From contig NZ_JABBGI010000003.1 of the NCBI RefSeq assembly GCF_012927325.1, positions 180,814-244,813 on the forward strand: a stretch of 64,000 bases of DNA, written 5' to 3'. Under the pieces are notes generated by a model. It saw only the letters and a list, made by a program, of their open reading frames with translations. It was not told where the DNA came from and searched no databases. A program made the translations under genes and the position numbers. Below, in pieces: positions 45,805-55,012 of the stretch. The stretch is from Chryseobacterium antibioticum. GTDB taxonomy: Bacteria; Bacteroidota; Bacteroidia; Flavobacteriales; Weeksellaceae. Each line of letters opens with the position of its first letter. Within the stretch, counting starts at the first letter, position 1.

Positions 45805-46266
45805 ATGAAAGGGATTTTAAAAATTTACCATCCGGAGGAGACCCTAAAATACAATATTAGAAACACTTATTGTAAAGCGGTCTACAGCAATCAACAACAT
45901 TTTTTAGAAGTTGAAATAGTAACGGATGACAGTTTGGATCATGTAGATGATGATTCATTACAGTACAACTTTCCGCAGCTTTCACTTGAAATTTTCGATT
46001 TCCCTATCGACTCGAAGGATATTGAAGGAAAATTGATTAAGATTAACGATTCTGAGGAAGAAACCTACACCGAAGTGGATTTATTCGATGACGAGGACGC
46101 TTTTATCTACGATAATGAGCTGCTGTTTGAGACTAATGAAGAAGGTGAGCTTCAGGTCATCTGGAAAGGGACTATTGACGATTTCTATACAGGATCAGAT
46201 ACACCGATCCCTTTCCGGTTAAAATGCGAATTTAAACAGGATGCTATCAATATAGAGGAGGACTAA
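45805..46266 (+). CDS. Acidic hypothetical protein
   Basis: This 153-residue cytoplasmic protein is rich in Asp and Glu (for example DDSLDHVDDDSLQ). Strand-rich, no signal peptide. It appears to be a single gene. No family recognised; possibly a small binding or immunity-like protein, but that is only a guess. Confidence 0.7.
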   Translation: MKGILKIYHPEETLKYNIRNTYCKAVYSNQQHFLEVEIVTDDSLDHVDDDSLQYNFPQLSLEIFDFPIDSKDIEGKLIKINDSEEETYTEVDLFDDEDAFIYDNELLFETNEEGELQVIWKGTIDDFYTGSDTPIPFRLKCEFKQDAINIEED

Positions 46267-46400
46267 CCATTTTCTCATCCTTTTTATATCGAATATCTTT
46301 TCAAAATTTCTTTTGGAAGGATATTTGCTGTCTTCTAAATCATAACAAATTTTAAGTTGTTTTTAAGCAATTTTTAAGAGAGCAATTCATAATATTCCAC

Positions 46401-46408
46401 TACATTTG
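46401..46408 (+). promoter_or_regulatory. Putative -7 element for exbB-exbD-tonB
   Basis: TACATTTG, exact match, 29 nt before the ATG at 46438. No TTG at regular -33 spacing. Confidence 0.45.
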
Positions 46409-46437
46409 TCGTTAAAATTTTATAAAAATTCACATTA

Positions 46438-47142
46438 ATGCTGTTAACGGAACTTACTCAGATTTTATTTGCACAGATTACTGCTCCTGCAGTTGCAACA
46501 GACGATTTAGAATTTTCATTTTGGAAGATCATGTTCCATGGAGGGGCTTTCGCTAAAATAGTGATGTTTGTCGTTCTGGCTTTAGGTGTGTTTTCACTGT
46601 ACCTGTTTTTCGAACGTTTTTTCTTTATTAAAAGATTGACCTCAAAAACAGATGCCAATTTCATGGAGAATATCGAAGATTTTATCAAAGAAGGAAAGAT
46701 AGAAGCGGCTGCAGATTATGCTAAGAAACAGAGCTCTCCGGAAGGTAGAATTCTGGAAAAGGGTATTTCAAGACTGGGACGTCCTGTTTCGGATATTGTA
46801 AGCGCCATGGAATCCCAGGCTCAGATAGAAGTAGCCAATATGGAAAAGAATCTTAATCTTTTGGCCGTGGTACCAAGTATCGCTCCGATGCTGGGACTTC
46901 TGGGAACGGTTATCGGGATGATCATTGCGTTCTTCAATCTTTCCCATGCAACAGGTTCATTCTCGCCGAAAACACTTTCTGAAGGTATTTATACGGCTTT
47001 GGGACAGACTGCGGTAGGTTTGGCTGTAGCGATTCCTGCTAACTTTTTCTACAATATCCTATTAACCAGAATTGATAGATTTGTATTAAAAGCGCAGAAT
47101 ATGTCTGGAGAATTCTTAGATCTTATCAACAAACCTTTATAA
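46438..47142 (+). CDS. exbB: MotA/TolQ/ExbB proton channel protein
   Basis: This 234-residue inner-membrane protein has TM1 near 30-52 (FAKIVMFVVLALGVFSLYLFF), a cytoplasmic helix region, then two TM helices in the MotA_ExbB domain (VPSIAPMLGLLGTVIGMI and GQTAVGLAVAIPANF). It powers TonB-type transport with ExbD. First gene of a three-gene operon; ExbD starts 5 nt later. TolQ is the alternative, but the TonB-like third gene favours ExbB. Confidence 0.9.
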   Translation: MLLTELTQILFAQITAPAVATDDLEFSFWKIMFHGGAFAKIVMFVVLALGVFSLYLFFERFFFIKRLTSKTDANFMENIEDFIKEGKIEAAADYAKKQSSPEGRILEKGISRLGRPVSDIVSAMESQAQIEVANMEKNLNLLAVVPSIAPMLGLLGTVIGMIIAFFNLSHATGSFSPKTLSEGIYTALGQTAVGLAVAIPANFFYNILLTRIDRFVLKAQNMSGEFLDLINKPL

Positions 47143-47147
47143 ATCTT

Positions 47148-47546
47148 ATGAAAATTCAGAGAAGAAATAAAGCGAACCCCGAATTCAGTTTGGCAGCGAT
47201 GACAGATGTTATCTTGCTGATGCTGATATTCTTTATGATAACTTCATCAGCCGCCAATCAAAGTGCCATTGATGTAAAGTTACCGAAAGCGGGAGCGGTA
47301 GAAGATAATATTCCCAATCCTCTGACGGTGAGTATCAAACCGGACGGATCTTATTTTGTAGATGACACGCCTGTCACCAGAGAACAACTGGAGCCATTGA
47401 TTGTGAGTAAATTAACGGATCAAACCAACAGGTCTTTTACCATTCGTGCAGATGAAAATACCATGCATAAAGATGTAGTCTTTGTCATGGAAATCGCGGA
47501 AAAGAATAAATTTAATATTGCAATTGCAACGGTTAAAGTTAAATAA
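47148..47546 (+). CDS. exbD: ExbD/TolR biopolymer transport protein
   Basis: This 132-residue protein has one TM helix carrying the conserved Asp20 (AMTDVILLMLIFFMI), the proton-pathway residue, followed by a periplasmic domain (VKLPKAGAV ... FTIRADENTMHKDVV). Middle gene of the operon; couples to ExbB. Confidence 0.92.
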   Translation: MKIQRRNKANPEFSLAAMTDVILLMLIFFMITSSAANQSAIDVKLPKAGAVEDNIPNPLTVSIKPDGSYFVDDTPVTREQLEPLIVSKLTDQTNRSFTIRADENTMHKDVVFVMEIAEKNKFNIAIATVKVK

Positions 47547-47579
47547 TGACTCCGAAACAGTCGGAAAGAATCATTTAAA

Positions 47580-48467
47580 ATGAAAAGTTACACGATAAAC
47601 AAAAACGAGCAAAACAGAGACAGGATAAAAAGTGCTATACTTTCTATCCTTATTTGGGCTGGAATTTTGCTTTTTGTTTTTCTTTATAAATTAAAACCGG
47701 AATTAGATAAGCAGCCTGATGAAGTAGTCACAACAATGCTTGTTAACTATGGGGATAACAGAAACGGGAAGGGGGTTGAAGAACCTGCTGAACAACCGGG
47801 GAGTTTAGCGGCTGCAACAGAAGAAGTAACTCCTGAGCCAGCTGAAACGCCTGTTCCTGAAACTAAAACAGTCGTAAAGCCTGAACCAACACCAGAGCCG
47901 AAGAAAGCGGACGTAAAGGAAAAGGTAATTACAGGAAACAATGCTAAAATAAGCGTTCCTAAAAAAGAAGAATCGAAAAAGACAAATAATAAAGCCGCGA
48001 CAAGTGCCAGTGCCTCTAAGAGTACTAAAAAAGCAGGCGCAACAACAGCCAACTCTAAAACCGGAAACGGCGACGGAAAAGGAACTGCAGCCATCGGAAA
48101 CCTGATCAGAGGACGAGGAACAAAAGCCGGAAGCCAGGGAACAGGTGAGGGAATAGGAAATTCAGGAGATCCATTAGGTGGTGACGGAAACGGAGACATT
48201 AAAGTAGGAATTGACCGAAAACTGGTAGGATATATTCCCGGAACAATGGGAAGAGGAGGCGCGCAGCCAAGTAATAGCTGTACCGCAAGTGGAACCGTTA
48301 CCATTGCCTATACTGTAGATAAAGCTGGAAATGTAGTCTCCGCAAGAAGATCAGGAGGAACATCAGATCCCTGTATTTCTTCTACCGGAGTTTCCTGGGT
48401 GAAGAAGTATGTAAAAGCCGAGAAAGCAAGTACATCTTCCACCGGAACGTATAAAATCACATTCTAA
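47580..48467 (+). CDS. Energy transducer TonB-like protein
   Basis: This 295-residue protein has a cytoplasmic start, one TM helix (about 18-38), a Pro/Glu/Lys then Gly/Ala/Lys-rich periplasmic linker (about 55-215) and a C-terminal domain with TIAYTVDKAGNVVSARRSGG, typical of the TonB family. It transmits energy to TonB-dependent receptors such as that at 17108. Two Cys (SNSCTASG, SDPCISS) lie in the C-domain. Third gene of exbBD-tonB, ending at a terminator. Confidence 0.88.
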   Translation: MKSYTINKNEQNRDRIKSAILSILIWAGILLFVFLYKLKPELDKQPDEVVTTMLVNYGDNRNGKGVEEPAEQPGSLAAATEEVTPEPAETPVPETKTVVKPEPTPEPKKADVKEKVITGNNAKISVPKKEESKKTNNKAATSASASKSTKKAGATTANSKTGNGDGKGTAAIGNLIRGRGTKAGSQGTGEGIGNSGDPLGGDGNGDIKVGIDRKLVGYIPGTMGRGGAQPSNSCTASGTVTIAYTVDKAGNVVSARRSGGTSDPCISSTGVSWVKKYVKAEKASTSSTGTYKITF

Positions 48468-48472
48468 AATAC

Positions 48473-48497
48473 AAAAGCACTTTATTCAAGTGCTTTT
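48473..48497. terminator. Terminator after the tonB-like gene
   Basis: Perfect 10-bp stem AAAAGCACTT/AAGTGCTTTT with a 5-nt loop; T-run extends on the plus strand. It overlaps the last codons of the convergent gene at 48482. Confidence 0.85.
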
Positions 48498-48874
48498 TTC
48501 ATTTCGTTGATCCTGTTGATCACCGGAAGCGCAAATATACCGCTGGTCTGCAGATAAAGCTCATAGAAAGTCTTTGACTTGTCTAAAAAGTCTTTATTAC
48601 CATCCTGCTTCCCTTTAAAATAGAAAAGGTTTCCCAGCATTTCGAAATAATCTTTGTGGTCTCTTTCCTGTCTTTCATTCACAATGCTGATGATTTCTTC
48701 TTTTGATTTTGAAGAAATTTCCGTAAAATCTATTTTGAAAATATCCTTCATCAAAGTATCAAAATCTAATTCTTTCTGCATTAAACTTTCCTCTGGCTTG
48801 TCCAAAATCAGTTTTTCCAATGCTTGAGTTAACTGACGTATTAATCTTAATGTGAATTCTTTATCTGTGATCAT
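48482..48874 (-). CDS. Hypothetical helical protein
   Basis: This 130-residue protein is charged and helical (for example LRLIRQLTQALEKLI) with no signal peptide. It seems to be a single gene. Its 3' end is inside the terminator of the convergent tonB-like gene, and the heptamer repeat at 48890 lies 16 nt upstream of its start. No family recognised, although similar small proteins sit beside transport operons in related genomes. Confidence 0.75.
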   Translation of the reverse strand: MITDKEFTLRLIRQLTQALEKLILDKPEESLMQKELDFDTLMKDIFKIDFTEISSKSKEEIISIVNERQERDHKDYFEMLGNLFYFKGKQDGNKDFLDKSKTFYELYLQTSGIFALPVINRINEMKKALE

Positions 48875-48889
48875 AGTTGATTTTATTTT

Positions 48890-48924
48890 GCTAGTTGCTA
48901 GTTGCTAGTTGCTAGTTGCCAGTT
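48890..48924. repeat. Heptamer tandem repeat (GCTAGTT)5
   Basis: Four perfect GCTAGTT units followed by GCCAGTT, 16 nt upstream of the gene at 48874. Slipped-strand changes would alter leader or promoter spacing of that gene. Confidence 0.85.
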
Positions 48925-49028
48925 TAACTGGACGTATTTTATAAAGTTATTTATTTTTCCTCCTAAGAGTTGATATTGTTCTGTTTTTTCATTTGAATCA
49001 GAGCATAAATTCAGCAACGGATAACAAA

Positions 49029-50432
49029 TTACGCAAAAAACAAATATGCCAACACAATAGAAGTAATAACCCCCACCAAATCTGCCAGAAGCATAGCAAC
49101 TACCGTATATCTCGTATTCTTAACGGCAATGGCGCCAAAATAAACTGCAATGACGTAAAAAGTCGTATCTGAGCTTCCCTGAAGAACTGCTGCTAGTTTC
49201 CCCTGAAAACTGTCTGGTCCAAATGTCGCCATGGTGTCAACCATCATTCCTCTCGCTCCGGAACCGGAAAGAGGTTTTATTAATGCAGTCGGAAGTCCGT
49301 CTACAAATCTTGGATCCATACCCGCTGTATTAACTACCCACTTCATTCCGTCAATGATCACATCAAAAACACCTGAAGTCCTCAGTAATGAAATAGCAAT
49401 CAGCATCCCTACTAAATAAGGGATGATTTTAACACAAGTTGTAAATCCTTCCTTGGCTCCTTCAATAAAGGCATCAAAAACATTGATTTTTTTATAAACG
49501 GCTCCCAGAACTATGGCGAGGAAAATAAAAAGAATAAGCCCGTTACTTAAAACCTGGCTGAAAATATCCAATTCGCTCTTACTAAGACCTGTTAAATACC
49601 ATACAAGGAGTCCAATCATTACGGAGACTCCGCCGATGTATGCAATAACAGTTGGTTTTAATAAGTTGATTTTCTGATAGATTGAAACGATGATCATAGC
49701 CGCTAAAGTGGCTGCAAAAGTGGCAATCATACAGTAAAGAAAGATATCCGTAGGGTTTTTGGATCCGGCGGAAGCTCTCAAAGCAATAATGGAGACCGGT
49801 ATAAGCGTCATTCCGCCTGCATGGAGGCATAAAAACATGATTTGCGAATTACTGGCGGTATCTTTATTCGGATTTAATGTTTGAAGACTTTCCATCGCTT
49901 TTAAACCAAATGGGGTAGCGGCATTGTCTAGTCCCAGAAGATTGGCGCTGAAATTCATCAGCATATGCCCGAAAGCCGGATGGTTTTTAGGAATATCAGG
50001 AAATAACTTTGAGAAAAAAGGCTGTATAAATCTGCTTAAAAGGTTGATTCCGCCTGCTTTTTCAGCAATACTCATGAATCCCATGAATAAGGTCATGATC
50101 CCGATCAGACCGATACAGATCTTAACTGCCGTTTCGGAAGTTCCGATCACGCCGTCCGATTCTTGAACTCTATAAACTTTTACATTCTGTTTAAGAGAAT
50201 CTGTTTTATAATGGATCCTGCTGTCTGCAAAATCATTCTTTTTCATCAGACTGTCTCGGACAATAGGAGTAAGCACATTCATCGGCTGTGAAGCGATCTG
50301 AACCGTATCACCGCCTTTTCCTACCACCATATCATTGAAGATGGTTTTATAGTGGCCAGACGAAACGTACTTAATACTTGCAATGCCAATGGCAATGATA
50401 ATGAAAGCCGACCAAATTCTGCTAAGGACCAT
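49029..50432 (-). CDS. SpmA/SpmB-like nucleoside-recognition membrane protein
   Basis: This 467-residue protein has about ten membrane helices in two Gate-type halves (SpmA-like then SpmB-like): NLLGLDNAATPFGLKAM in the first and PLSGSGARGMMVD in the second, the latter typical of SpmB. Homologues were linked to spore maturation in Bacillus, but this organism is not expected to sporulate, so the transport function is unknown. Single gene. Confidence 0.88.
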   Translation of the reverse strand: MVLSRIWSAFIIIAIGIASIKYVSSGHYKTIFNDMVVGKGGDTVQIASQPMNVLTPIVRDSLMKKNDFADSRIHYKTDSLKQNVKVYRVQESDGVIGTSETAVKICIGLIGIMTLFMGFMSIAEKAGGINLLSRFIQPFFSKLFPDIPKNHPAFGHMLMNFSANLLGLDNAATPFGLKAMESLQTLNPNKDTASNSQIMFLCLHAGGMTLIPVSIIALRASAGSKNPTDIFLYCMIATFAATLAAMIIVSIYQKINLLKPTVIAYIGGVSVMIGLLVWYLTGLSKSELDIFSQVLSNGLILFIFLAIVLGAVYKKINVFDAFIEGAKEGFTTCVKIIPYLVGMLIAISLLRTSGVFDVIIDGMKWVVNTAGMDPRFVDGLPTALIKPLSGSGARGMMVDTMATFGPDSFQGKLAAVLQGSSDTTFYVIAVYFGAIAVKNTRYTVVAMLLADLVGVITSIVLAYLFFA

Positions 50433-50641
50433 TCGATTAAATTAAAATTTTAGAAAAGATAATAAATTAAATGTAAAACTGCTTAAACTTTTATTTTTTT
50501 GAACCATTACGGAGTAATAAGAAAGTAAGAATAGTAAGAATTCATATTAGCCAATAGCGTGTTTCTTATCGAATCAGAAGGATTTGTCTTAACTAAACTT
50601 AAATACTTAATAAGTCTTAATGGGTTTTTAAGAACCAGAAT

Positions 50642-51154
50642 TTATTTTTCATCTAGATAAACCAGATATCCCTCAAAGTCATCATCTAAACTTTTCAAAA
50701 CCTTCGCATCATCCATCTTTTTAGCAAGATTGTCAATAAAAAAGTTCTTCTCAAAAAACTGGCGGTGGATTCCCGGAAGCAGTTCCATGAAATAATCCAT
50801 TCCGATTTTATTATTGTGAAGATCCATTTTGGTTTCCAAAGGCTCATTAGGAAACAGCTCTTCATGCATATCGGTTATTCTTTTACAGAAATCCAGTGCC
50901 TTTTCCGGAGAGGATACCTTACAGCAATACATCATGATGAAACAGCACCACAGCGCATGCCTGAAAGCATTTCCAATACCATCGTTTGAGGCTGTTTTAG
51001 GAAACTTTTTCTGAGCAATAGCAAAAGCCTGTAGCGTTGCATAAAAGCTTAATAATGCAAAAAGAGGATGCGGAAGAAGAAGCGATAAAAGGCGCATGAT
51101 CTTTTTCAGGCTCATGCTCCGGATGGTATTAAAAAATATCTTGAAAGTCCTCAT
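50642..51154 (-). CDS. DUF6973-like protein
   Basis: This 170-residue protein has a hydrophobic N-terminus and the motifs NAFRHALWCC and DLHNNKIGMDYF, which look like the DUF6973 family (RHA and HNN residues). Some members occur in polymorphic toxins; here it is a lone small protein. The true start may be Met14 (MSLKKIMRLLS). Function unknown. Confidence 0.72.
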   Translation of the reverse strand: MRTFKIFFNTIRSMSLKKIMRLLSLLLPHPLFALLSFYATLQAFAIAQKKFPKTASNDGIGNAFRHALWCCFIMMYCCKVSSPEKALDFCKRITDMHEELFPNEPLETKMDLHNNKIGMDYFMELLPGIHRQFFEKNFFIDNLAKKMDDAKVLKSLDDDFEGYLVYLDEK

Positions 51155-51208
51155 AAATAAAAATCTCTCCCTAATTAGAGAGAGATTGTATGGTGTTTGT
51201 TACAGATC

Positions 51209-52063
51209 TTAAGCGTTTACAGCTAATAAATTGACTGTTTTAGCTACTGTATCTTTAATTTCAGTTCTTTTTACGATGAAATCTACAAATCCTTTTTCCT
51301 GTAGGAATTCAGAGGTCTGGAAGCCTTCCGGAAGATCTCTTCCGATGGTTTCACGGATGACTCTTGGACCGGCAAAACCGATTAACGCTCCCGGCTCAGC
51401 CATGATAATATCTGCTGTCATAGCGAAAGAAGCGGTGATTCCTCCAAAAGTAGGGTCACAAAGGTAAGCGATGTATAGAAGTCCTGCTTCAGAAAGCTGA
51501 GCAAGCTTAGCCTGTACTTTAGCAAGCTGCATCAGAGAGTAAGTTGCTTCCTGCATTCTCGCTCCTCCGGACTGACAGATGATCATGTACGGAAGTTTGT
51601 TTGCGATACAGTAATCTACTGCTCTTCTGATTTTTTCTCCCATTACAGAACCTAAAGATCCCCCGATAAAAGCAAAATCCATACACGAAACTACCATTTC
51701 AGTTCCTTTTACGGTTCCTACTGCATTTCTGATAGAATCTGTAAGCTTTGTTTTTGCTCTTACTTCTTTTAAACGGTCTTTATAGGGTTTTGTATCCTTG
51801 AAGTTTAAGATATCAATACTTTCAACATTGGCATCCAGTTCAGTGAATTTACCTTCGTCAAAAAGGATCTCAAAAAATTCTGCACTTCCAATTCTTACGT
51901 GAAATCCATCTTCAGGAGAAACGTAGCTGTTTCTTCTCAATTCATCATGCTCCACTATTTTTCCTGATGGAGTCTGATGCCAAAGGCCTTTGGGAACATC
52001 CTTTTTTTCATCAGTAGAGGTAGTAATGTTTTTTGCTTTTCTTTTAAACCAGTCGAATGCCAT
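51209..52063 (-). CDS. accD: Acetyl-CoA carboxylase carboxyltransferase subunit beta
   Basis: This 284-residue subunit transfers CO2 from biotin to acetyl-CoA. The carboxyltransferase core is intact ([47 protein letters not shown]). The N-terminal zinc ribbon is replaced: where other AccD have two CPxC pairs, this has [10 protein letters not shown] and [12 protein letters not shown], with no Cys. This form is, as I recall, normal for flavobacteria. The alpha subunit is not in the window. Confidence 0.95.
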   Translation of the reverse strand: MAFDWFKRKAKNITTSTDEKKDVPKGLWHQTPSGKIVEHDELRRNSYVSPEDGFHVRIGSAEFFEILFDEGKFTELDANVESIDILNFKDTKPYKDRLKEVRAKTKLTDSIRNAVGTVKGTEMVVSCMDFAFIGGSLGSVMGEKIRRAVDYCIANKLPYMIICQSGGARMQEATYSLMQLAKVQAKLAQLSEAGLLYIAYLCDPTFGGITASFAMTADIIMAEPGALIGFAGPRVIRETIGRDLPEGFQTSEFLQEKGFVDFIVKRTEIKDTVAKTVNLLAVNA

Positions 52064-52162
52064 TTTTTGTCTGTATTAATGTATAATGTAAAAGGTAAAA
52101 GGTATAAAGACAAAAGCATTAAATCTACTCTGTACTTTATACATTCTACTTTTTACAAAAAA

Positions 52163-53233
52163 TTATTTTAAAGTATTTACGTTATTTAAGTCTTCAAACG
52201 CTTTAACCAGTCTTGTAGAGAAAGTATCTTCCCCTTTTCTTACCCAAACTCTTGGATCGTAGAATTTCTTGTTAGGTTTTTCTTCTCCTTCAGGGTTTCC
52301 GATTTGGGCTCTTAAATATTCAATATTGTTAACCATGTAATCTCTAACCCCTTCTGTGTAAGCAAACTGAAGGTCTGTGTCGATATTCATTTTGATCACT
52401 CCATAGTCGATAGCTTCTCTGATCTCTTCTAAAGTAGATCCGGAACCTCCGTGGAATACGAAGTTAACCGGCTTCGCTGCAGTTCCGAATTTCTCCTGAA
52501 CATATTTCTGAGAGTTGTCAAGGATTTTTGGAGTAAGAACTACATTTCCTGGCTTGTAAACTCCGTGTACATTACCGAAAGCAGCAGCAATGGTAAAGTT
52601 GTCCGAAATAGCTTTTAATTTTTCATAAGTATAAGCGATATCTTCAGGCTGAGTGTATAGTTTAGAGTTGTCTACATCAGAATTGTCTACCCCATCTTCT
52701 TCACCACCTGTAACTCCGATTTCAACTTCCAAAGTCATCTGCATTTTAGCCATTCTTTCGAAATATTTGGCTGAAATTTCAAGATTTTCTTCTAAAGATT
52801 CTTCAGAAAGATCCAGCATATGAGAAGAATAAAGAGACTTTCCGGTTTGTTTGTAATGCTCTTCACTGGCATCTAATAATCCGTCGATCCAAGGAAGTAA
52901 TTTCTTGGCACAGTGGTCTGTATGTAAAATAACAGTCGCTCCGTAAGCTTCTGCAAGAGTATGAATATGTTTGGCTCCGGCAATAGATCCTAAAATAGCT
53001 GCCTTCTGACCATCATTATTTAATCCTTTTCCTGCGTTGAACGCAGCTCCGCCGTTTGAAAACTGAATAATTACAGGAGAGTTTAATTTCGCTGCAGTTT
53101 CCATAACAGCATTCACGTTGCTTGAACCAATTACATTGACTGCAGGCAGTGCAAATTTGTTTTCTTTAGCATACTGAAAAATATCGGTAACTAATTGACC
53201 TGTGGCAACTCCTGCCGGAAAAATTCTGCTCAT
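52163..53233 (-). CDS. fbaA: Class II fructose-bisphosphate aldolase
   Basis: This 356-residue enzyme cleaves fructose-1,6-bisphosphate in glycolysis. Zinc ligands include the His in LHTDHCAKK and the GNVHGVYKPG region; HGGSGSTLEEI binds the phosphate. Length fits the class IIA type. Lies between accD and nadK, each separated by about 70-100 nt. Confidence 0.95.
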   Translation of the reverse strand: MSRIFPAGVATGQLVTDIFQYAKENKFALPAVNVIGSSNVNAVMETAAKLNSPVIIQFSNGGAAFNAGKGLNNDGQKAAILGSIAGAKHIHTLAEAYGATVILHTDHCAKKLLPWIDGLLDASEEHYKQTGKSLYSSHMLDLSEESLEENLEISAKYFERMAKMQMTLEVEIGVTGGEEDGVDNSDVDNSKLYTQPEDIAYTYEKLKAISDNFTIAAAFGNVHGVYKPGNVVLTPKILDNSQKYVQEKFGTAAKPVNFVFHGGSGSTLEEIREAIDYGVIKMNIDTDLQFAYTEGVRDYMVNNIEYLRAQIGNPEGEEKPNKKFYDPRVWVRKGEDTFSTRLVKAFEDLNNVNTLK

Positions 53234-53304
53234 GTTTTACTTTTTATTTTAAATTATTAGGCGTTTTTAAAATTCCTGTAAAGGTAATCATTTTTGAGGA
53301 ATTA

Positions 53305-54171
53305 CTAATTTCTTTTATCCCTTCCCCAAAGCAGCTTCTGACGGATCGTTTCGTAGAAACTTAAATGATTAGGCTGCACCAGAAGGATCTGGAAATCTGC
53401 CTTTTTGATGATGATTTCTTTGTCGGTTTCTATATGAACCAATCTCGAGTCCAGCGAAAGAGAATACTGAGGCACTCTGCTTTCTACTTTAAATTTGATT
53501 TCCACTCTGTCGTTCACCACCAAAGGCCTCACATTCAGGTTGTGGGGAGCGATAGGGGTAATGACAAAATTTTCGTTGTTGGGAGAAATAATCGGTCCGC
53601 CACAGCTTAATGAATAGGCTGTTGACCCTGTAGGTGTGGATACAATGACGCCGTCACCCCAGAAAACATTTAAAAATTCATCATTGATATATGAATCTAC
53701 CGTGATCATAGAGGTTGTTTCTTTTCTGGATACGGTAACATCGTTTAATGCATAGGGGAAAAAATCACCTGATTTTGGTGAAACCACCTCAATCACTGCA
53801 CGGCGGCTTGTTTTTACGTCTCCTTTTAAAATCGCGTCAAGTTCTTTGAAAGCTTCTTCTTTTGTAAAGCTGGCCAGAAATCCTAATCTTCCTGTATTCA
53901 CCCCTACAATAGGGATCTCAAGATCTTCAATGAAGGTCAGGGAATTCACAATGGTTCCATCACCTCCAAAAGTAAAGAAAAGGTCTACCTCCTTATCTAC
54001 AAGGTCCTGTTTGTTGTTGAATGTTTCAAATATCTTTGAGAACTGAAGCGCTTCAGCCATTTCATCGTACAGAACAGATTTTACGCCTCTGGTTTCAAGT
54101 TCTGAAATAAACTTGCTTAAATATAAAAAAGTATCGAGGTCTTTTTTCTGAGAATATATGGCTGCCTTCAT
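53305..54171 (-). CDS. nadK: NAD kinase
   Basis: This 288-residue enzyme makes NADP from NAD. It has the GGDG motif at 69-72 (FTFGGDGTI) and GSTAYSLSCGGPI. Only 1 nt separates it from the CBS protein gene upstream, so they are co-transcribed. Confidence 0.95.
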   Translation of the reverse strand: MKAAIYSQKKDLDTFLYLSKFISELETRGVKSVLYDEMAEALQFSKIFETFNNKQDLVDKEVDLFFTFGGDGTIVNSLTFIEDLEIPIVGVNTGRLGFLASFTKEEAFKELDAILKGDVKTSRRAVIEVVSPKSGDFFPYALNDVTVSRKETTSMITVDSYINDEFLNVFWGDGVIVSTPTGSTAYSLSCGGPIISPNNENFVITPIAPHNLNVRPLVVNDRVEIKFKVESRVPQYSLSLDSRLVHIETDKEIIIKKADFQILLVQPNHLSFYETIRQKLLWGRDKRN

Positions 54172-54172
54172 G

Positions 54173-54823
54173 TTATATTTCTATGAATTTTTGGAAAAAT
54201 CCGAACCGGTCCTTAAACAGATCTGATTTCTCATCAGAATAGTATTTCTCAACAATTCTGTAATCATATCGGTCAAGAGTAGCGTCTATCGAGGAGAGAT
54301 TTTCATTGCTGATCTTGATGGTCACATGAATCACTTCATCCGACATAAAAGAGATAAATCCACCGTAAAATTTCGAGTTATTGCTTTCCACAATATTGGC
54401 GATCTCTGTCATCGAATATTTTCTCGCCGGTGTTTCTATCGTAAGGATAGCCCCGGTCTCTGAAAACAGAGGGTAACGGGATAGATTCTGAAAAACATCC
54501 TCGCAGGTAATGTACCCCAGATACTTTTCATTCTTGTTGATCACCGGGATCACATTGGCACTGAAAGTGTAGAACAGGCGGATGCTGTCCATGATATTAT
54601 TGTCTTCCAGAATAGCGAAACGTTCGATCTGATGTTCAAGATCCTTCAAAGTCCCTTCTCCTTCATAGAGAAAGTCTTCTGCGATCGCTCCGTAGAAGTG
54701 GTGGGATTTTTTGATGAAAATATGAGAATATCCAAAATCCTCTAATGTATTTCTCGCTGATTCTATGGAGTCAGTGAGGCTAAAACACGGAAAGTCTTTT
54801 GAGATATATTCCTTGATAAACAT
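54173..54823 (-). CDS. CBS-domain protein
   Basis: This 216-residue protein has a CBS pair (about 1-130; ENTLEDFGYSHIFIK-like first unit, VIPVINKNEKYLGYITCEDV second unit) and a C-terminal ACT-like segment (about 140-216). Such domains bind adenosine nucleotides and could report energy state to the neighbour NAD kinase. No catalytic domain seen. Confidence 0.85.
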   Translation of the reverse strand: MFIKEYISKDFPCFSLTDSIESARNTLEDFGYSHIFIKKSHHFYGAIAEDFLYEGEGTLKDLEHQIERFAILEDNNIMDSIRLFYTFSANVIPVINKNEKYLGYITCEDVFQNLSRYPLFSETGAILTIETPARKYSMTEIANIVESNNSKFYGGFISFMSDEVIHVTIKISNENLSSIDATLDRYDYRIVEKYYSDEKSDLFKDRFGFFQKFIEI

Positions 54824-54907
54824 TGTGCTAATTTATAAAAAATTAAATGAAACTTTTTCCCAAAACATCACTTTTTTTCATGGAAAATAAAAAAAATGAT
54901 GTTAAAA

Positions 54908-54938
54908 TTTGTTTGTAAATAAAAAAAAAGTATCTTTG
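54908..54938 (+). promoter_or_regulatory. Strong plus-strand promoter without a downstream ORF
   Basis: TTTG (54908-54911), 19 nt, TATCTTTG (54931-54938): ideal flavobacterial promoter. It faces the 3' end of the minus-strand RNA methyltransferase gene. No plus-strand gene begins downstream before the terminator at 54975. Confidence 0.65.
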
Positions 54939-54943
54939 TCGCC

Positions 54944-55012
54944 TTTCATTTTTACTTTTTATTAGATTTATTTCAAACTGCACTGTCTTTTAAGGACATA
55001 TGCAGTTTTTTT
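54944..55012 (+). ncRNA. Candidate small RNA
   Basis: A transcript from the promoter at 54908-54938 would begin near 54944 and stop at the hairpin 54975-55008, giving about 69 nt. No start codon with a usable frame exists inside. The hairpin is followed by T7. The 3' end overlaps the last codon of the convergent RNA methyltransferase gene. No known RNA family is recognised. Confidence 0.45.
54975..55012 (+). terminator. Terminator of the candidate small RNA
   Basis: Outer stem AAACTGCA/TGCAGTTT, inner stem TGTC/GACA, then TTTTTTT. Only on the plus strand is the T-run good. Confidence 0.7.

Noticed and set aside
50642..51154. DUF6973 gene as a toxin of a polymorphic toxin or defence system
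   Set aside because: No secretion domain, immunity gene or toxin context; the protein stands alone next to housekeeping genes.
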